Shown: positions 25,887-36,046, counted from the first letter of the stretch. The stretch: 64,000 nucleotides of DNA from Syntrophomonadaceae bacterium (GCA_012840385.1 DULK01000078.1:93080-157079), one strand, 5' to 3'. Numbers and translations: made by a program. Notes: a model not told the origin generated them from the letters alone.

Positions 25887-27005
25887 TCAATACCTGGCCC
25901 TCATGAGTTCACGCACAATAATCTCTCCCGCCTCCGGGTGTCCGAAACGGCGTATTTGCCGGCTTAAGTGCTTACGCAACGGTTCATTGATAATTACTTC
26001 CCGAATTGCGTTGTACAGGCGTTGAGGCGTAAGCTCTTTTTCCGGTATCAGATACGCCGCCTTTTCCTGAGCCAGTAAAAGGGCGTTGTAGTACTGGTGA
26101 TCACCGGTGGCATAGGGATAAGGAATCAAAATGGCGGGTATCCCCCGCACCGTCACCTCGGCCAGAGTCGCCGCCCCGGCACGGCTGACAATCAGATCCG
26201 CCGCAGCCAGCCCGTATTCCATTTCTTCCAGATAAGGTCTGATTATTAGTTTTCCGATATTCTCTTCTTTTATTCCCTCTTTTACCATCTGTTTACAATA
26301 CCTGTCGTAATCGGCCTTCCCGGTCAGATGTATGATCTGAAGCTCAGGCATTTCTTCATCATTCTGCATCAGGGAATAGACTTCAAGCATCGCTTCATTA
26401 ATTGCCCGCGCTCCCCGGCTTCCACCCGTAACCAGGAGAGTAGGTAAAGCCGGATCCAGGCCAAAAAAGCGTATCCCGTCCTCTCGTTTTACCCGAAGTA
26501 TTTCTCTTCTGACCGGAAGGCCGGAATAGATTACCTTTGCTCGCCGGGGAAAAACCCGTTTCTTTAAAGGAAAGGTAGTAAATATCACCCTCGCCCAACG
26601 GGACAAAAGCTTATTGGCAAGCCCCGGTATCGAATTCTGTTCATGCAAATATACTGGAACCCCGCAGCGTATCGCGGCCAGTACGATGGGTACGGAAACA
26701 TAGCCACCTGTAGCGAAAACAGCGTGCGGGGAAAATTCCCTGATGATGCTCAATCCCTGACGGTAACCCTTTAACAATGATTTTAACACACCGAACACCT
26801 GCAGATTAAGCTGCCGCGGCCATTTAACCGCTGATATCTCCCGAAAGGGATATCCTTCACGGGGAACAATGTGGCTTTCCAGGCCGTCTTTTGTTCCTAC
26901 AAACAAAATCTTTCCTGAAGGATCCTTTTCTTTCAGAAGGCCGGCCACCGCCAGGGCCGGATAAAGATGCCCCCCGGTGCCTCCGCCGGTTATCAACAAA
27001 CGCAT
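25887..27005 (-). CDS. murG: Undecaprenyl-PP-MurNAc-pentapeptide GlcNAc transferase
   Basis: A 372-residue peripheral membrane glycosyltransferase that turns lipid I into lipid II. The N-terminal motif TGGGTGGHLYPALA and the C-terminal SRAGAATLAEVTVRGIPAIL are the diphospholipid- and UDP-GlcNAc-binding loops. I start at the ATG at 27003-27005, which follows AGGGG and gives the standard MRLLITGGGTGG; a longer frame to 27029 adds eight residues overlapping nothing conserved. Lies 10 nt after ftsW. Confidence 0.96.
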   Translation of the reverse strand: MRLLITGGGTGGHLYPALAVAGLLKEKDPSGKILFVGTKDGLESHIVPREGYPFREISAVKWPRQLNLQVFGVLKSLLKGYRQGLSIIREFSPHAVFATGGYVSVPIVLAAIRCGVPVYLHEQNSIPGLANKLLSRWARVIFTTFPLKKRVFPRRAKVIYSGLPVRREILRVKREDGIRFFGLDPALPTLLVTGGSRGARAINEAMLEVYSLMQNDEEMPELQIIHLTGKADYDRYCKQMVKEGIKEENIGKLIIRPYLEEMEYGLAAADLIVSRAGAATLAEVTVRGIPAILIPYPYATGDHQYYNALLLAQEKAAYLIPEKELTPQRLYNAIREVIINEPLRKHLSRQIRRFGHPEAGEIIVRELMRARY

Positions 27006-27015
27006 AATCAGACCC

Positions 27016-28116
27016 CTATTCTGTACCATAATGAGATATATTCAATAAAATACCTATTCCCAACAGGTTTAATGTCAGAGAGGAGCCGCCGTAACTGATG
27101 AAGGGAAGTGTGATTCCGGTCACCGGCAGGCTCCCGGTAACGACACCCATATTGATAACGGCCTGAACAACAACCATACCCGTAATACCCACCGCCAGGA
27201 GGGCTCCGAAATTATCGGGGGCTTTCAAGGCAATTCTGAGACCTCGCCACATGAAAGCAAAGAAAAGCAGCAGCACAAAAAACGCCCCGATAAACCCGAG
27301 CTCTTCGCATAAAACCGCAAAGATAAAGTCGGTGTGCTGTTCCGGGAGATAGAGGAATTTCTGCCTCCCCTGCCCCAAACCCATCCCCAGCAAACCTCCG
27401 GAGCCCACGGCATAAAGGGACTGGATGGTCTGGAAACCCGTATCCAGCGGATCCGCCCACGGATTCAGAAAGGCCGTTAAACGCTCCATCCTGTAGGGTT
27501 CGACCACTGCGGCCAAAATGACCAGGCCCACTCCAACCAGTGCCAGGGTAATTAAATGGGTTTTCCTGGCACCGGCCGCAAGGATCATAAAGTAGGCCGT
27601 CCCGGCAATGGTAACGGCAGTTCCCAGATCGGGCTGCGCCAGAATCAAACCGCACACGATCCCCACCACCAGAAGAGGCGGAACAAATCCCCGGAAAAAC
27701 TGTTTAATGCGGTTGTGGTGTCCGGATAAAAACTTTGCCAGGAAAATCACCATGGCCAGTTTCGCAACTTCAGAGGGCTGAAAGGTAAGGGGGCCCACTC
27801 CAAGCCAGCGGGTTGAGCCCTTGATCGTTATTCCGACCCCTGGGATTAAAACAAGGAGCAAAAGAAAGACTGACGCTCCAAAGATCGGAATTGCCCACCT
27901 TTTAAAGTTGCTGTAATCGATCTTCATGACAGTAACCATCCCGGCAATCCCCAGGAGTGCCCAGGCCAGCTGGTTTTTTAGAAAATGTGCGCCGTCCCCA
28001 TAGTGTATCTGGGCATACACGTAACTGGAACTGAAGACCATGATGATGCCTAAGGTAAGAAGAAATAAAACAACCAGGAACAGGATAAAATCGGGCGCCT
28101 GCTTGCGCTGCTTCAC
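27016..28116 (-). CDS. ftsW: FtsW/SpoVE-type peptidoglycan glycosyltransferase
   Basis: A 366-residue polytopic SEDS protein that polymerises lipid II at the septum, together with the class B PBP encoded in the same cluster. About ten helices are visible. Signatures are GSTRWLGVGPLTFQPSEVAK, a FIFAVLCEELGFIG segment and the C-terminal GITLPFISYGGSSL. Only one SEDS gene lies in the window, so whether this one serves vegetative division, spore cortex (SpoVE) or both cannot be decided from sequence. Confidence 0.94.
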   Translation of the reverse strand: MKQRKQAPDFILFLVVLFLLTLGIIMVFSSSYVYAQIHYGDGAHFLKNQLAWALLGIAGMVTVMKIDYSNFKRWAIPIFGASVFLLLLVLIPGVGITIKGSTRWLGVGPLTFQPSEVAKLAMVIFLAKFLSGHHNRIKQFFRGFVPPLLVVGIVCGLILAQPDLGTAVTIAGTAYFMILAAGARKTHLITLALVGVGLVILAAVVEPYRMERLTAFLNPWADPLDTGFQTIQSLYAVGSGGLLGMGLGQGRQKFLYLPEQHTDFIFAVLCEELGFIGAFFVLLLFFAFMWRGLRIALKAPDNFGALLAVGITGMVVVQAVINMGVVTGSLPVTGITLPFISYGGSSLTLNLLGIGILLNISHYGTE

Positions 28117-28128
28117 CTCATCGCCCCC

Positions 28129-29496
28129 TTAGAGTTCTTTAACCAGTTGCCGGAAAATGTCACCCCGTTCTTCGTAGTCACGAAACATATCCCAACTGGC
28201 GCAGGCAGGTGAAAGAAGCACAACATCTCCCGGTGACGCAAGCCTGGCGGCGGTTTGAACACCTTCCTTTAGTGAAGCAACGTTCCATATATTGCTGAAC
28301 CCCACGGCCAAAACGGCATCCCTGATGACAGGTGCGGCCTCACCCAGCAGGATTAAAGCCTTGACCTTCTCCTTAATTTTCTTCGCAAGCTCGCCGAGGT
28401 CGCTCCCCTTATGCCTTCCGCCGGCGATCAGGATGATCGGCTCCCTGAAAGAATCCAGCGCCTTTAACACCGATTCAGGGTTCGTGCCCTTTGAATCGTT
28501 TACATACTTCACGCCATCCACAACGCCCACCGGTTCCAGACGGTGGGGAACGCCGGGAAATGTGCTCACCGCCTTTGCGACCACCTTAACGTCGACCCCC
28601 GCCAGGAGAGAGGCGGCTGCTCCGGCCAGGGCATTCTCCAGATTATGAGGACCCGGAATCCCGACATCCTCAACAGAACATACTGTTTCCCGCCGTCCCT
28701 CCCGGCTAAAGCTGATCAGGCCGCCCTGCACGCCGATACCGTTTTCCGGGAGGGCCCTGCGAGAAAACCAGAAACAGCTTGCCCTTAGAACAGGAAGGTT
28801 ATCACGAATCCAGGGGTCGTCCAAGTTGAGTACAGCATAATCGCCAGATCTTTGGTTAGCGAAGATGCGCAGCTTTGTCCTCCCGTATTCCATAAGGCTG
28901 CCGTGCCTGTCCAGGTGATCGGGAGTAACGTTCAAGAAAACTGCAATATAAGGCCGGAACTGCCGGACGTGCTCAAGTTGAAAAGAGCTGACTTCCACAA
29001 TCCAGTACTGCACCTTTCTACCTGAACGACGGCTTTTTTCCACCTCTCCGACCAAGGGTATGCCGATGTTGCCGGCTACAACAGCATCGATACCGGCCTG
29101 CCGAAGAATGTATCCGATCAGCGCTGTGGTTGTGGTTTTTCCGTTTGTTCCGGTAACCGCAATGATCGGCTCCCGAATAAACCGCCCCGCCAGTTCCAGT
29201 TCGCTCCAGATCGGGATCCCCAACCCTCCAGCAGCCTGTAACAGTGGGATGGTAGAGGGAACCCCGGGGCTGACGACAACCAGGTCGTAGGCTCCCCCCC
29301 CGATCGGGGGATGCTCTCCCAGCACGAAATTAATAGGCAGTTTCTTCAATTCTTGAAAGCCGTTACCCAGTTCTTCCTCTGTTTTCAGATCGGTACCGGT
29401 CACCTCTGCTCCCAGGTTTGCCAGAAACCGGGCTGCAGCCTGACCGCTCCGGGCCATCCCAACCACCAGCACCTTTTTTTCTCGAAAGTCAAGCAC
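28129..29496 (-). CDS. murD: UDP-N-acetylmuramoylalanine--D-glutamate ligase
   Basis: A 455-residue ATP-dependent ligase that adds D-Glu. The ATP loop is VTGTNGKTTTTALIGY, with NVTPDHLDRHGS and NDSKGTNPESVLKAL downstream, all family-specific. The N-terminal Rossmann-like domain starts KVLVVGMARSGQAAARFL. It lies between mraY and ftsW, the usual Gram-positive order. Gaps to both neighbours are about 12-13 nt. Confidence 0.97.
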   Translation of the reverse strand: MLDFREKKVLVVGMARSGQAAARFLANLGAEVTGTDLKTEEELGNGFQELKKLPINFVLGEHPPIGGGAYDLVVVSPGVPSTIPLLQAAGGLGIPIWSELELAGRFIREPIIAVTGTNGKTTTTALIGYILRQAGIDAVVAGNIGIPLVGEVEKSRRSGRKVQYWIVEVSSFQLEHVRQFRPYIAVFLNVTPDHLDRHGSLMEYGRTKLRIFANQRSGDYAVLNLDDPWIRDNLPVLRASCFWFSRRALPENGIGVQGGLISFSREGRRETVCSVEDVGIPGPHNLENALAGAAASLLAGVDVKVVAKAVSTFPGVPHRLEPVGVVDGVKYVNDSKGTNPESVLKALDSFREPIILIAGGRHKGSDLGELAKKIKEKVKALILLGEAAPVIRDAVLAVGFSNIWNVASLKEGVQTAARLASPGDVVLLSPACASWDMFRDYEERGDIFRQLVKEL

Positions 29497-29509
29497 TTCC
29501 CATCAACTC

Positions 29510-30478
29510 CTAAACCATCCAGAGTCCCAGAATTGCGAAACACAGCCCGACAAGCCAAAAAATGTGAACCACTTTTACTTCCGGCCATCCCGATAATTCA
29601 AAGTGATGATGCAGAGGGCTCATCTTAAATACCCTGCGACCCGTCAGGCGAAAGGACACGACCTGAATAATAACAGAGAGGGTCTCAAGCACAAATACCC
29701 CTCCCAGGATCAGCAACAGGAGTTCGGTGCGTGTCAACACAGCCAGGGCGGTCAGGGCACCCCCCAGCGCCAGGGAACCTGTATCCCCCATGAAAACCCG
29801 CGCCGGATGATAGTTATAGCAGAGGAAACCGAGACAGCTTCCGGCCAGTGCCCCGGCAAAGATGGCGGTCGCAGTCTGTCCGTGCATCCGGGCGATAATA
29901 ACGTACGCACCGGAGGCGATTGCCATCAAACCGACTGCCAGACCATCGAGGCCGTCTGTCAGGTTAACAGCGTTAGTCGTACAAATAAGGACAAAGACAA
30001 TGAAAAAGTAGTATAGAATCCCTGCCTGAATCGTAATGCCAATCACGGGCACGCTGATTAACGTTCCCCGCCCGAGAATATGAACACCCCATGCCAGTAG
30101 TGCCCCCATCAGCAACTGCCCGAGTATTTTTGCTCTTGCTTTCAGGCCGAGAGGGCGCCTGAGTACCACCTTGAGAAAATCATCGACGAAACCGATTAAA
30201 CCACAGCCGAACATAATGCCGAATAAAAGCCGCATCTCGGAGGTATTACCGGCCAGGAGCAAACCGGTTAAACCGGTCCCGCCTAGGATCATCAGCCCGC
30301 CCATGGTGGCAGTGCCTTGCTTTTTCAGGTGTGAACGGGGCCCATCATCTCGGACCTCCTGTCCGAACTTCAGCCGGTAAAGAAGCGGGATCAGGACGGT
30401 GCCCAAAATTAAGGTGGTGGTCAGGCCTGCTCCAACAGCTATAAATACCATTCGCAGATCACCGGTCGCATTCATCAT
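29510..30478 (-). CDS. mraY: Phospho-N-acetylmuramoyl-pentapeptide transferase
   Basis: A membrane enzyme of about 322 residues that makes lipid I. Conserved cytoplasmic loops are visible: KKQGTATMGGLMIL, CGLIGFVDDFLKV (two Asp), NLTDGLDGLAVG and HHHFELSGWPEVKV. Around ten helices. The start region has ATG-ATG at 30473-30478 after AGGTGAG; the second ATG has better spacing. It overlaps the murF stop by about 20 nt, so coupling is likely. Confidence 0.96.
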   Translation of the reverse strand: MMNATGDLRMVFIAVGAGLTTTLILGTVLIPLLYRLKFGQEVRDDGPRSHLKKQGTATMGGLMILGGTGLTGLLLAGNTSEMRLLFGIMFGCGLIGFVDDFLKVVLRRPLGLKARAKILGQLLMGALLAWGVHILGRGTLISVPVIGITIQAGILYYFFIVFVLICTTNAVNLTDGLDGLAVGLMAIASGAYVIIARMHGQTATAIFAGALAGSCLGFLCYNYHPARVFMGDTGSLALGGALTALAVLTRTELLLLILGGVFVLETLSVIIQVVSFRLTGRRVFKMSPLHHHFELSGWPEVKVVHIFWLVGLCFAILGLWMV

Positions 30479-31862
30479 GGCTCACCTGTTCCGTAAGAGC
30501 GGATGAAACCTCTTCCATTTTTATACCCCGCGATCCCTTGATGAGAACAAGATCTCCTTCTTCAAGGTAAGATTTTAAGAACTCGAGCGCTTGCGATCTA
30601 TTCTCAAAAACGTGGATCAGATCCGGAGACATGCCGGCCGAGCACGCCCCGAACGCGATTTCCCTGGCCAGCTCCCCAACGGTGCAAAGGCAATCTATTT
30701 TTAATTCCGCAGCAGCCTTCCCAACCTCCCGGTGGCCGGGAACCGTTTCCGTTCCGAGCTCGTACATGTCTCCCAGCACCGCTACGGCCCTGGTTTTATC
30801 CGGGACCTGGGCGAGCAGCCTCAAGGCGGCTTTTACCGAGTCAGGACTGGCATTGTAGGAATCGTCGATGATCCTGCTGCCCCGGATACCTTTTTTGACC
30901 TCAAGCCGCATCCCCGTCATGGAAGCCGAGGCTAAACCGGCAGCGATCTCCTGGGGCGTCAATCCAAACCAGTGCCCGACGGCCGCTGCCGCCAGGGCAT
31001 TGAGCACATTGTGCCGGCCGGGAAACGGAAGATGACAGGGGGCGTCACCCAAGGGTGTTCGCAACATAAAGGTTGCTCCCTCCAGGCCAAGAAGCCTCAC
31101 CTCCAAGGCCCGGACATCGCAGTTTTCAGATTCACCGTAGTACAGAACCCTCGATTTTACCCTTTCCCTTAGCCTAATCTGCCAGGGGTCCCCGGCATTC
31201 AGGACGGCACATCCCTCAGGAGGCAAGGCATCCAAAAGCTCCCCTTTTGCCCGGGCAATGGCCTCCTGGGACCCAAGCCTTTCCAAATGGGTCCGACCAA
31301 TACAGGTAATCACGCCGACCTGGGGACTGCCGATCCTGCATAAAGCGGCAATCTCCCCGCGGCCGCGCATGGCCATTTCCAGGACGGCCACCTCATGCCT
31401 TCGAGTCAACTGCAAGAGGGTCAAAGGCAGACCAATCTCGTTGTTATAATTTCCCCGGGTTTTGAGAACCGAGAAACGCCTGCTTAGCACCCCGGCAATC
31501 AGGTCTTTTGTGGTGGTCTTCCCTACACTGCCGGTTACGGCAACTACCGGAACCCGGAACAGGTTTCGATAATACCGGGCAAGATCCTGCAAAGCCCGGC
31601 AAGTATCCCGAACCCGGATCAGCGGCCGATCGGTCGCAACCAAAACCGGCTTGGAGATAACGGCCCCTATGGCCCCGCGCTGCAGGGCTTCTCCAATGAA
31701 GCCATGGCCGTCAACCCTGCTTCCCTGAAATGCAAAGAACAGCTGGCCGGGTTCAACCGCCCTGCTGTCAATGGCAACACCGGTCACTTCCCCTTTCGGG
31801 TTCCCGCTGACAAGCAACCCGTCGACGGCCCTTATGACATCATCTATCTGTAGCGGCTCCAT
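30459..31862 (-). CDS. murF: UDP-MurNAc-tripeptide--D-alanyl-D-alanine ligase
   Basis: A 467-residue ATP-dependent ligase adding D-Ala-D-Ala, the last cytosolic step of precursor synthesis. It shows the N-terminal SRAVEPGQLFFAFQGSRVDG substrate domain, the ATP loop VTGSVGKTTTKDLIAGV and IIDDSYNASPDSVKAAL. It starts 2 nt after the murE stop, and its own stop overlaps mraY. Confidence 0.97.
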   Translation of the reverse strand: MEPLQIDDVIRAVDGLLVSGNPKGEVTGVAIDSRAVEPGQLFFAFQGSRVDGHGFIGEALQRGAIGAVISKPVLVATDRPLIRVRDTCRALQDLARYYRNLFRVPVVAVTGSVGKTTTKDLIAGVLSRRFSVLKTRGNYNNEIGLPLTLLQLTRRHEVAVLEMAMRGRGEIAALCRIGSPQVGVITCIGRTHLERLGSQEAIARAKGELLDALPPEGCAVLNAGDPWQIRLRERVKSRVLYYGESENCDVRALEVRLLGLEGATFMLRTPLGDAPCHLPFPGRHNVLNALAAAAVGHWFGLTPQEIAAGLASASMTGMRLEVKKGIRGSRIIDDSYNASPDSVKAALRLLAQVPDKTRAVAVLGDMYELGTETVPGHREVGKAAAELKIDCLCTVGELAREIAFGACSAGMSPDLIHVFENRSQALEFLKSYLEEGDLVLIKGSRGIKMEEVSSALTEQVSHDECDR

Positions 31863-31864
31863 GA

Positions 31865-33355
31865 TTAAACCACAATCTCCTTCTCAATAATATTTCTCGC
31901 CACCCGGCGGTCATCAAAGGGGATTTTCCGGTCTCCGATGATCTGGTAATCCTCATGCCCCTTCCCTGCGATTATTACCAGATCTCCCTTCCGGGCGTAG
32001 TGCAAAGCAATCCTGATCGCCTCCGACCGGTCGGGCTCCACCGTGAATTTCGCCCCGCCAACCTGGTTGATACCGAGTACGATTTGCTCAATGATGCGTC
32101 CGGGATCTTCGGTACGGGGGTTATCCGAGGTGATCACCGTATAATCACTCAGTTCCCCGGAAATCTTTCCCATGAGAGGGCGTTTGCCCGGATCCCGGTC
32201 TCCACCGCAACCGAAAACGGTAATCAGGCGTCCGCCGGTTACGGCACGGGCGGTTCGCAGGACGTTCTCCAAGCCGTCGGGAGTATGAGCATAATCCACA
32301 ATCACCGTAAAGTCCTGACCGGCATCTACCACCTCAAAGCGGCCGGGCACCCCTTTAACCTCCCTCAGGGCATCGCGTATAACCTGCACCGGAATACCTT
32401 CCTGCAGGCCGACACCGATTGCCGCCAGGCTGTTATAAACATTAAATGCACCCGGCAACGAAAGGGTAAAAGGAAGCCTTTCACCTCTGTAGACGAGTAT
32501 ATAACTAATCCCCCTGGGAGAAAGCTTCACATCTTCAGCTTTCAGGTCCGACTTCTCCCTGATCCCGTATGTAATCACCGGTACGGAGGTATTCTCTACG
32601 ATTTCCGGCCCTGAGGGATCATCCGCATTGACCACCGCATAGCAGGGGCGCCGTTTGGTTCGATTACGACCCAAACCCCTAAAGAGAAGCATCTTGGCTT
32701 CTAAATATTCCCGCATATCTTTATGAAAGTCCAGGTGATCCTGTGTTAAATTTGTAAATACCGCCGCATCAAACTCGCATTGGGCAACCCTTTGCAAAAC
32801 AAGGCCATGCGATGAGACCTCCATAGCCACCGCTCCTACCCCGGCATCAGCCATTTCCCTGAGCAGTGCTTGAAGTTCGAGTGATTCTGGGGTGGTATGG
32901 ACCACAGCCCGTTTTTGTTCCCCAACCTTATTCCAGACAGTACCGATCAGCCCGGTTTTCTCACCCCCGGCGCGCAGCACGGCTTCGATCAGATGGGTCG
33001 TGGTGGTCTTTCCGTTTGTTCCGGTGACACCGCAGAGAAAGAGCTGCCGGCTGGGGTGGCCGTAAAAATTAGCCGAGATTGATGCCAGGGCGGAGCGGGT
33101 ATCACTCACCTGAACCCAGGCAACTCCTTCAGGTACCGTTACTTTTCTTTCTCCAATCACACCGACGGCCCCGCGTTCCAGGGCATCTTTTACGAAAGAG
33201 TGGCCGTCAACCCGAAAGCCCTTAATGCAAACAAAGATAAAACCAGGCTTTACCTGGCGGGAGTCGTAATGAATGCCGGTGATCTCGGTATTCAACCCAC
33301 TGGCAGCAACTATGTCTATACCATGAAGCACTTCTTTTAACCGGATGGTCATCAA
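31865..33355 (-). CDS. murE: UDP-MurNAc-tripeptide synthetase, meso-diaminopimelate type
   Basis: A ligase of about 496 residues adding the third amino acid of the stem peptide. The ATP loop is VTGTNGKTTTTHLIEAV. The sequence DNPRTEDP is the DNPR motif that marks meso-diaminopimelate specificity rather than lysine, so the organism should have an A1-gamma type wall. Two adjacent ATG codons occur at the start. An 81-bp gap separates it from the preceding PBP gene. Confidence 0.96.
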   Translation of the reverse strand: MMTIRLKEVLHGIDIVAASGLNTEITGIHYDSRQVKPGFIFVCIKGFRVDGHSFVKDALERGAVGVIGERKVTVPEGVAWVQVSDTRSALASISANFYGHPSRQLFLCGVTGTNGKTTTTHLIEAVLRAGGEKTGLIGTVWNKVGEQKRAVVHTTPESLELQALLREMADAGVGAVAMEVSSHGLVLQRVAQCEFDAAVFTNLTQDHLDFHKDMREYLEAKMLLFRGLGRNRTKRRPCYAVVNADDPSGPEIVENTSVPVITYGIREKSDLKAEDVKLSPRGISYILVYRGERLPFTLSLPGAFNVYNSLAAIGVGLQEGIPVQVIRDALREVKGVPGRFEVVDAGQDFTVIVDYAHTPDGLENVLRTARAVTGGRLITVFGCGGDRDPGKRPLMGKISGELSDYTVITSDNPRTEDPGRIIEQIVLGINQVGGAKFTVEPDRSEAIRIALHYARKGDLVIIAGKGHEDYQIIGDRKIPFDDRRVARNIIEKEIVV

Positions 33356-33436
33356 TCCGTCCCCTCTTCCCGGAGTTTCAAATCACTGGACATTTTAGTA
33401 TTTTAATACTATTGTTACCAAAAATCTATTGTTAAT

Positions 33437-35572
33437 TTATGGACCGATGGCCGTAATCGGAGGCGGACTGAACTTAACCCTCACCCGTGATCCTGCAGAA
33501 ACCCGGGTACCGGGAGGCGGACTTTGCTCCACCGCTGTTCCGGTTGCAATCGGCTCGCCTTCCGGGATTAAAACAAGATTCATCAATCCCAACAGTTCCG
33601 CCGCATCACGCAAGCTTTTTCCTTTCAAATCAGGAACCACCCGTTCTCCCGAGGTTTCCTGTTTGGGCATGGTTAGATTCAGCAGTACCTTACTCCCCTT
33701 CTTCACCTTAACTCCGTCCAGCGGCACCTGCCCGTAAACCACCTTTCCATTGCCCAGCTTCTCAGCTTCCAATCCGGCTTCTTTGAGGACCTTCTCCGCT
33801 TCCTGAACAGGCAGGTTAATGACCGGTGGAACAACCGTCATGTCTTCCTGCAGTTTAGCATCCTTTGGCTGATAACGAAGGGGAACCCCTAAATAGCGCA
33901 GGCTGTCACGCACTACCTCCCGGAATACAGGAGCAGCAACCGTACCGCCGTAGTACGGATAACCTTGCGGCGAATCCACCACAACTAAAACGGCAAGGCG
34001 CGGGGAGTCGACGGGCGCAAAGCCCAAAAATGATGCAATATGATCCGTTGTGGAATAACCCCCATGGGGGGCCGGTTTTTGGGCAGTACCGGTCTTGCCG
34101 CCTACCGAATAGCCGGGAATATAGGCATTACGCCCGGTTCCGTTGGAAACGACTTGTTCCAGATAATTCCTGACCTCTCGGGCAGTTTCGGGAGAAATAA
34201 CCTGCCGTAAAACCTGCGGCTTAAACCTTTTGACAACCTGCCCCTTGCTGTTTTTCATTTCTTTAACCAGGTGAGGCTTCATTAACTTTCCTCCATTCGC
34301 TACAGCAGCCATTGCAGAAACCAGCTGTAGGGGAGTAACGCTGTTCGCCTGCCCGATGGACATACTTGCCAGGTCGATGGGTTTGGCGTCATCCTGTGGT
34401 ACAATAATACCTCCGGCCTCCCCAGGCAGATCAATACCGAGCAGCGCGCCGAAGCCAAAGGCTTTGAGATACTTATAGAATTTCTCCGTCCCCAGGCGCA
34501 GGCCGATATTAACAAAACCCGGGTTGCAGGAGTTCTGGACGACCTCCGCGAGTGATTGGCTCCCATGCCCCTCCGGCAGCCAGCAGTGGACGAATTCACC
34601 CCCGACCTTTATATAACCGGGATCATAAAACCGGCTGTTGCTGTCGACCAGTCCCTCCTGTAAGGCCGCTGAAAGCGTGACAATTTTAAAGGTTGAGCCC
34701 GGTTCGTAGCTGTTGGCAATGGCTATGTTCCGTCTCGCCGAAACAGGGTACTTCTGGTAGTCGTTCGGATCAAAATCCGGACGGTTTGCCATAGCCAGAA
34801 TCTCCCCGGTTTGGGGGTCCATGACTATAATAGAGGCACTTTTCGGGTGCCGCTCCTGCATTACCTTGTCAAGCTCCCGCTCTGCAATGTACTGAATCGT
34901 CTGGTCGATCGTCAGGACAAGGCTCAAACCCTGTTCAGGCTCAATGTACCTGTGGGTGGAACCCGGTATCTCGCGTCCCGCCGCATCATACTCCACCAGC
35001 AGTCGTCCTTTGATTCCAGATAATTCCTTGTCATATTGCACTTCAATTCCTTCGAGCCCCTGGTTGTATGCACCGGCGATACCCAAAACGTGGGAGGCAA
35101 GATTGTTTTTCGGGTAGAATCGCTGCGGTTTCGAAATAACCCCAATACCGGGAAGATGACGGGCACGCAGTTCTCGTGCCTGAGCCGGATCCACCTTGAA
35201 TTTTATCCATACGGAATGCTGATTTTCGGTGATCAGTTCATAGACCTCTTTTTCCTTCATATGCAGGATACGGGCAACTTCCCGGGCCACCTGGGCAGTC
35301 TTCCCGGACTTCATTACTTCCGCAGGAACGGCATATACGGCATCAACGTTAATGCTGATGGCAAGTTCGTTTCCGTTGCGGTCGTAGATCACACCCCGCT
35401 TGGGCTCTACGACAATTTCCCTGATGCGGTTTTGCAGTGCCTCTTGCTGGTACCAGGTTCCCCGCACCAACTGCAGCCAGATCAGGCGGAAACAAAGGAG
35501 TATTATCACAAAAAAAATACAAAAAAATAGAAATGTTATTCTTTTCCGAATTTCAACAGTCCTGGTCTGCAA
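33437..35572 (-). CDS. Class B penicillin-binding protein with two PASTA domains (PBP2B/SpoVD family)
   Basis: A 711-residue transpeptidase with an N-terminal membrane anchor (ITFLFFCIFFVIILLCFRL), a PBP dimer domain, and a transpeptidase domain carrying SxxK as GSTFKIV, SxN as NSCNPG, and KTG as GGKTGTAQ. Two PASTA repeats follow (about residues 575-635 and 640-705). The two PASTA domains and length match vegetative PBP2B of Bacillus better than SpoVD, which has one. As the only such gene in the cluster it may serve both division and spore cortex. It lies 15 nt after the FtsL-like gene. Confidence 0.93.
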   Translation of the reverse strand: MQTRTVEIRKRITFLFFCIFFVIILLCFRLIWLQLVRGTWYQQEALQNRIREIVVEPKRGVIYDRNGNELAISINVDAVYAVPAEVMKSGKTAQVAREVARILHMKEKEVYELITENQHSVWIKFKVDPAQARELRARHLPGIGVISKPQRFYPKNNLASHVLGIAGAYNQGLEGIEVQYDKELSGIKGRLLVEYDAAGREIPGSTHRYIEPEQGLSLVLTIDQTIQYIAERELDKVMQERHPKSASIIVMDPQTGEILAMANRPDFDPNDYQKYPVSARRNIAIANSYEPGSTFKIVTLSAALQEGLVDSNSRFYDPGYIKVGGEFVHCWLPEGHGSQSLAEVVQNSCNPGFVNIGLRLGTEKFYKYLKAFGFGALLGIDLPGEAGGIIVPQDDAKPIDLASMSIGQANSVTPLQLVSAMAAVANGGKLMKPHLVKEMKNSKGQVVKRFKPQVLRQVISPETAREVRNYLEQVVSNGTGRNAYIPGYSVGGKTGTAQKPAPHGGYSTTDHIASFLGFAPVDSPRLAVLVVVDSPQGYPYYGGTVAAPVFREVVRDSLRYLGVPLRYQPKDAKLQEDMTVVPPVINLPVQEAEKVLKEAGLEAEKLGNGKVVYGQVPLDGVKVKKGSKVLLNLTMPKQETSGERVVPDLKGKSLRDAAELLGLMNLVLIPEGEPIATGTAVEQSPPPGTRVSAGSRVRVKFSPPPITAIGP

Positions 35573-35587
35573 GAATTGTCCACTCCG

Positions 35588-36046
35588 TTAGCGGGGTGAA
35601 GCTTCAGCTCTTCCGATCAAACGGTTGGCTACCAGACCTAAAACCTTCTTTAGAGCCAGCCCGTTCTGGGGTTTTTCAGAAGAATTCTTGGGCGGAACCG
35701 GTTCTGCAGGGACTGCAGCGAGAAGTACACCGTCCGGCTCCTTCATCCCAAGTCTTTGTCTGGCAATGCTTTCCACACGTTTCGGTGCCTGAAGCCCCGC
35801 TATTGTTAATTCTAACTTCTTGTTATCCCTCTGCAAAGTAGCAATATTTTGCTTTATGGCATTGATCTGATATCCTAAAGAAATGACCCGTGTATGTTGA
35901 TATGTATACAGCAACCCCAGGCCGAACAAACCCAAGGTCAGTCCCACCATCTGGATGTACAAAACCGCCTTTTGCTTCTTCCTTACCCTGAGCTTTTGGT
36001 TTGGGTTTCCGGGTAAGAGGGCATAAGTCTTTTCCGCTACTACCAA
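35588..36046 (-). CDS. ftsL: FtsL-like cell division protein
   Basis: A 152-residue bitopic protein: basic cytosolic N terminus (QKLRVRKKQKAV), one membrane helix (VGLTLGLFGLGLLYTYQ) and a coiled-coil (INAIKQNIATLQRDNKKLEL), followed by ARQRLGMKEPDGVLL, the septum-initiator-like ending. It has the position of FtsL between rsmH and the class B PBP gene. FtsL sequences are poorly conserved, so the call rests on topology and place. The Pro-rich tail is variable. Confidence 0.85.
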   Translation of the reverse strand: MVVAEKTYALLPGNPNQKLRVRKKQKAVLYIQMVGLTLGLFGLGLLYTYQHTRVISLGYQINAIKQNIATLQRDNKKLELTIAGLQAPKRVESIARQRLGMKEPDGVLLAAVPAEPVPPKNSSEKPQNGLALKKVLGLVANRLIGRAEASPR

